DNA of 15,817 bases from Streptomyces sp. NRRL F-5727. Lineage in GTDB: Bacteria > Actinomycetota > Actinomycetes > Streptomycetales > Streptomycetaceae. Where the stretch lies: the NCBI RefSeq assembly GCF_000719555.1, contig NZ_JOGX01000098.1, forward strand, positions 1 through 15,817, read 5' to 3'. The translations under genes were made by a program, and so were the position numbers. Shown one piece after another: positions 14,599 to 15,817 of the stretch; within the stretch, counting starts at the first letter, position 1, and each line of letters begins with the position of its first letter. Under the pieces are notes generated by a model. The model saw nothing but the letters and a program-made list of their open reading frames with translations, searched no databases and had not been told where the DNA came from.

Positions 14599-15605
14599 AC
14601 GCGTTCCTCCGCGCCGTCGGGGGCGCCTTCGAACCCGACGCAGGAGACGGCGAGCGCCCCGGCCGAGGTGATGTAGGCATGCACTCGGAGGAGCGAGCCG
14701 TCTTCCAGGGCGATGATCCGGAACGAGGTGCGGATCACCTGGTCGCGCCGGCGCAGGTCGGTGAGCCGGCGGCCGATCTTGAGGCCGGTGCGGCCCTGCT
14801 GGAGCTGGATGTCCCAGCGGTGGGCGCGGCGGCCGGAGACCATGCCGGCGAGCGGCAGGTCGAAGGCGAAGCGGTCGCCGTCCCACTCCAGCGGGGCCCG
14901 GAGGACCGCGCCGCCGCCGCGGCGGACCGCCTGGGCGGTGTACGCGGCGGGCGGGGCCTGCGGGGCGACGACCCGGCCGCGGACCGTGATCCGGTCCCAG
15001 CGGAGGGCGAAGGTGTCGAGTTCGGCCTGGTGGGCGGGGGCGCGGACCTTGAGGACGGCGAAGCCGTCGACGGAGCGCATCAGCCGGAAGTGGGCGCCGC
15101 CGGCCGGGTCGGGCGAGACGGGGGCGACCGGGCCGTCGGTCGCGGGGAGGGCCACGGCGGCGACGCCGGTGCGGGTCTCCTGGCCGTCGGGGCCGGTGAG
15201 GACGGTGGCGACCCGCCACAGCCCGGCGGTGAGGGCGAGACCGGGGTCGCTCGCGCTGTCGCCGTCGGGTGCGTCCGTGAAGCGGAGGGCGGTGGTGGCG
15301 GTGAGCAGACGGGTGCCGTCGCTCTGCGGTTCGAGCTCCAGCGGGAGCCGGTGCGTCCGTCCGCCGCGGGCGAGTTCGAGCCGGGCGGAGGCGACGGCGG
15401 TGGTGGGCGGCACGAGCAGGGCGACGTTGAGGGTGCGGCCGCCGAGGACGGAGAGGTGGAGCGGGCGGAGCGCGGGCCGGGGCGGGATCCCCCCGCCGAA
15501 CGCCGGCGCGGTGTGCAGCCGTTCGACCCGGCGGCGCATCCGCACCGCCACCCGCCGGGCTCGTTTCGCGGCACCCACCGCGTAGGGCAGCAAGGCGTCA
15601 CTCAC
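14595..15605 (-). CDS. Hypothetical beta-rich protein coupled to the GT4-Stealth gene, 336 aa
   Basis: I do not recognise a named domain. The first 35 residues are very basic (AAKRARRVAVRMRRRVERLH), without a hydrophobic core, so not a signal peptide; they could bind membrane phospholipid or an anionic polymer. Residues 45-155 and 170-320 read as two strand-rich sandwich-like units, the second with WDGDRFAFDLPL (241-252), RWDIQLQQGRTGLKIGRRLT (263-282) and a closing YITSAGALAVSC (311-322). I have seen similar stretches beside Streptomyces wall-polymer transferases, so an accessory role is plausible. GTG 15605 is the likely start (GGGA five nt upstream); the frame extends to 15800 but that part is promoter-like. 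The stop overlaps the next ATG as ATGA, indicating translational coupling with the GT4-Stealth enzyme. Confidence 0.72.
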   Translation of the reverse strand: MSDALLPYAVGAAKRARRVAVRMRRRVERLHTAPAFGGGIPPRPALRPLHLSVLGGRTLNVALLVPPTTAVASARLELARGGRTHRLPLELEPQSDGTRLLTATTALRFTDAPDGDSASDPGLALTAGLWRVATVLTGPDGQETRTGVAAVALPATDGPVAPVSPDPAGGAHFRLMRSVDGFAVLKVRAPAHQAELDTFALRWDRITVRGRVVAPQAPPAAYTAQAVRRGGGAVLRAPLEWDGDRFAFDLPLAGMVSGRRAHRWDIQLQQGRTGLKIGRRLTDLRRRDQVIRTSFRIIALEDGSLLRVHAYITSAGALAVSCVGFEGAPDGAEERV

Positions 15606-15649
15606 GACAATCCCGGCTTCCGTTCTGGGGGTTGACAGTCGGGCGCCAC

Positions 15650-15678
15650 ATAGTGGCAAGGCCCCCGAACGAAGGCAA
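15650..15678 (-). promoter_or_regulatory. Putative promoter of the GT4-Stealth operon
   Basis: On the minus strand TTGCCT (15678 to 15673) and CACTAT (15655 to 15650) are separated by 17 bp. The -35 is good, the -10 only fair. Transcription would start near 15643, giving a leader of about 38 nt before GTG 15605. Confidence 0.35.
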
Positions 15679-15696
15679 ATCCCCTGCGGGGCGTCC

Positions 15697-15718
15697 GGGG
15701 GGTGACGATCAGGTGACC
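15697..15718 (-). promoter_or_regulatory. PHO-box-like direct repeat (possible PhoP site)
   Basis: On the minus strand two 11-nt units lie end to end: GGTCACCTGAT (15718 to 15708) and CGTCACCCCCC (15707 to 15697). Against the recalled Streptomyces PhoP repeat G(G/T)TCAYYYR(G/C)G they match at 9 and 8 of 11 positions, with the exact 11-bp period. The box lies about 18 bp upstream of the putative -35, a place suited to an activator. Inferred, not proven. Confidence 0.4.
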
Positions 15719-15817
15719 GTTCACCGTCCTGACCCACACAGGTGTACGGGCTACGCCGCCGGTCCCCCACGCGTTCTCGGCCGGGCCCCCGCGCGCGCAC
15801 GCCCCGCCCGCCCCCCG

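Noticed and set aside
11902..14676. Plus-strand open frame of 924 codons
   Set aside because: It is antisense to the GT4-Stealth gene, which has clear motifs. Its product is Gly/Asp/Val-rich with no domain.
15606..15800. N-terminal extension of the 336-aa protein to 15800
   Set aside because: The extended part has no ribosome-binding site or Streptomyces-like domain, and contains the promoter and PHO-box-like sequences.

Overview
This window looks like the core chromosome of a Streptomyces or close relative. The DNA is very GC-rich with strong GC3 bias, GTG starts are common, and I noticed no in-frame TTA codons. Gene content and order match, from memory, the S. coelicolor segment between the LCP/nadD genes and the obg side of proB (about SCO2578-SCO2594). 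I see no RNA genes, transposons, CRISPR array or phage genes, and no gene-free stretch over 300 bp.

Layout. (i) 1-1616, minus strand: the start of an LCP-type wall-polymer ligase with a Tyr/Gln-rich cytoplasmic tail, then nadD and two tiny single-pass membrane proteins. (ii) 1617-1762: a divergent spacer with two perfect Streptomyces-type DnaA boxes. (iii) 1763-2911, plus strand: an M48 metallopeptidase. (iv) 2919-4748, minus: two membrane proteins sharing a cytoplasmic VVFDExFVRAA motif. (v) 4837-8121, minus: proline biosynthesis genes proA and proB, with an unknown 168-aa gene between them. (vi) 8196-8633, minus: a GtrA-like membrane protein. (vii) 8750-9736, minus: a UDP-glucose 4-epimerase of the GalE type. 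(viii) 9963-11720, plus: a Stealth-family sugar-phosphate transferase. (ix) 11779-15605, minus: a two-gene operon encoding a beta-rich unknown protein and a large GT4-Stealth fusion, translationally coupled.

How they may work together. Stealth proteins move hexose-1-phosphate from UDP-sugars, GT4 enzymes add sugars, GalE makes UDP-galactose, GtrA proteins handle lipid-linked sugars, and LCP proteins attach anionic glycopolymers to peptidoglycan. Together these suggest a pathway for a phosphodiester-linked glycan of the cell wall. My main hypothesis is that these genes make the polydiglycosylphosphate (Gal, GlcNAc-1-P) reported from Streptomyces walls, with the LCP protein as ligase. A PHO-box-like direct repeat upstream of the GT4-Stealth operon suggests phosphate control.

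Regulatory signals include two strong terminators (8693-8733 and 11726-11767) and a weaker one after proA (4781-4806). Three genes (nadD, proA and the 214-aa membrane protein) lack a ribosome-binding site but have a TAnnnT hexamer 6-8 nt before the start, so their mRNAs may be leaderless. All functional calls rest on reading the sequence and on recalled family knowledge; no database search was possible.
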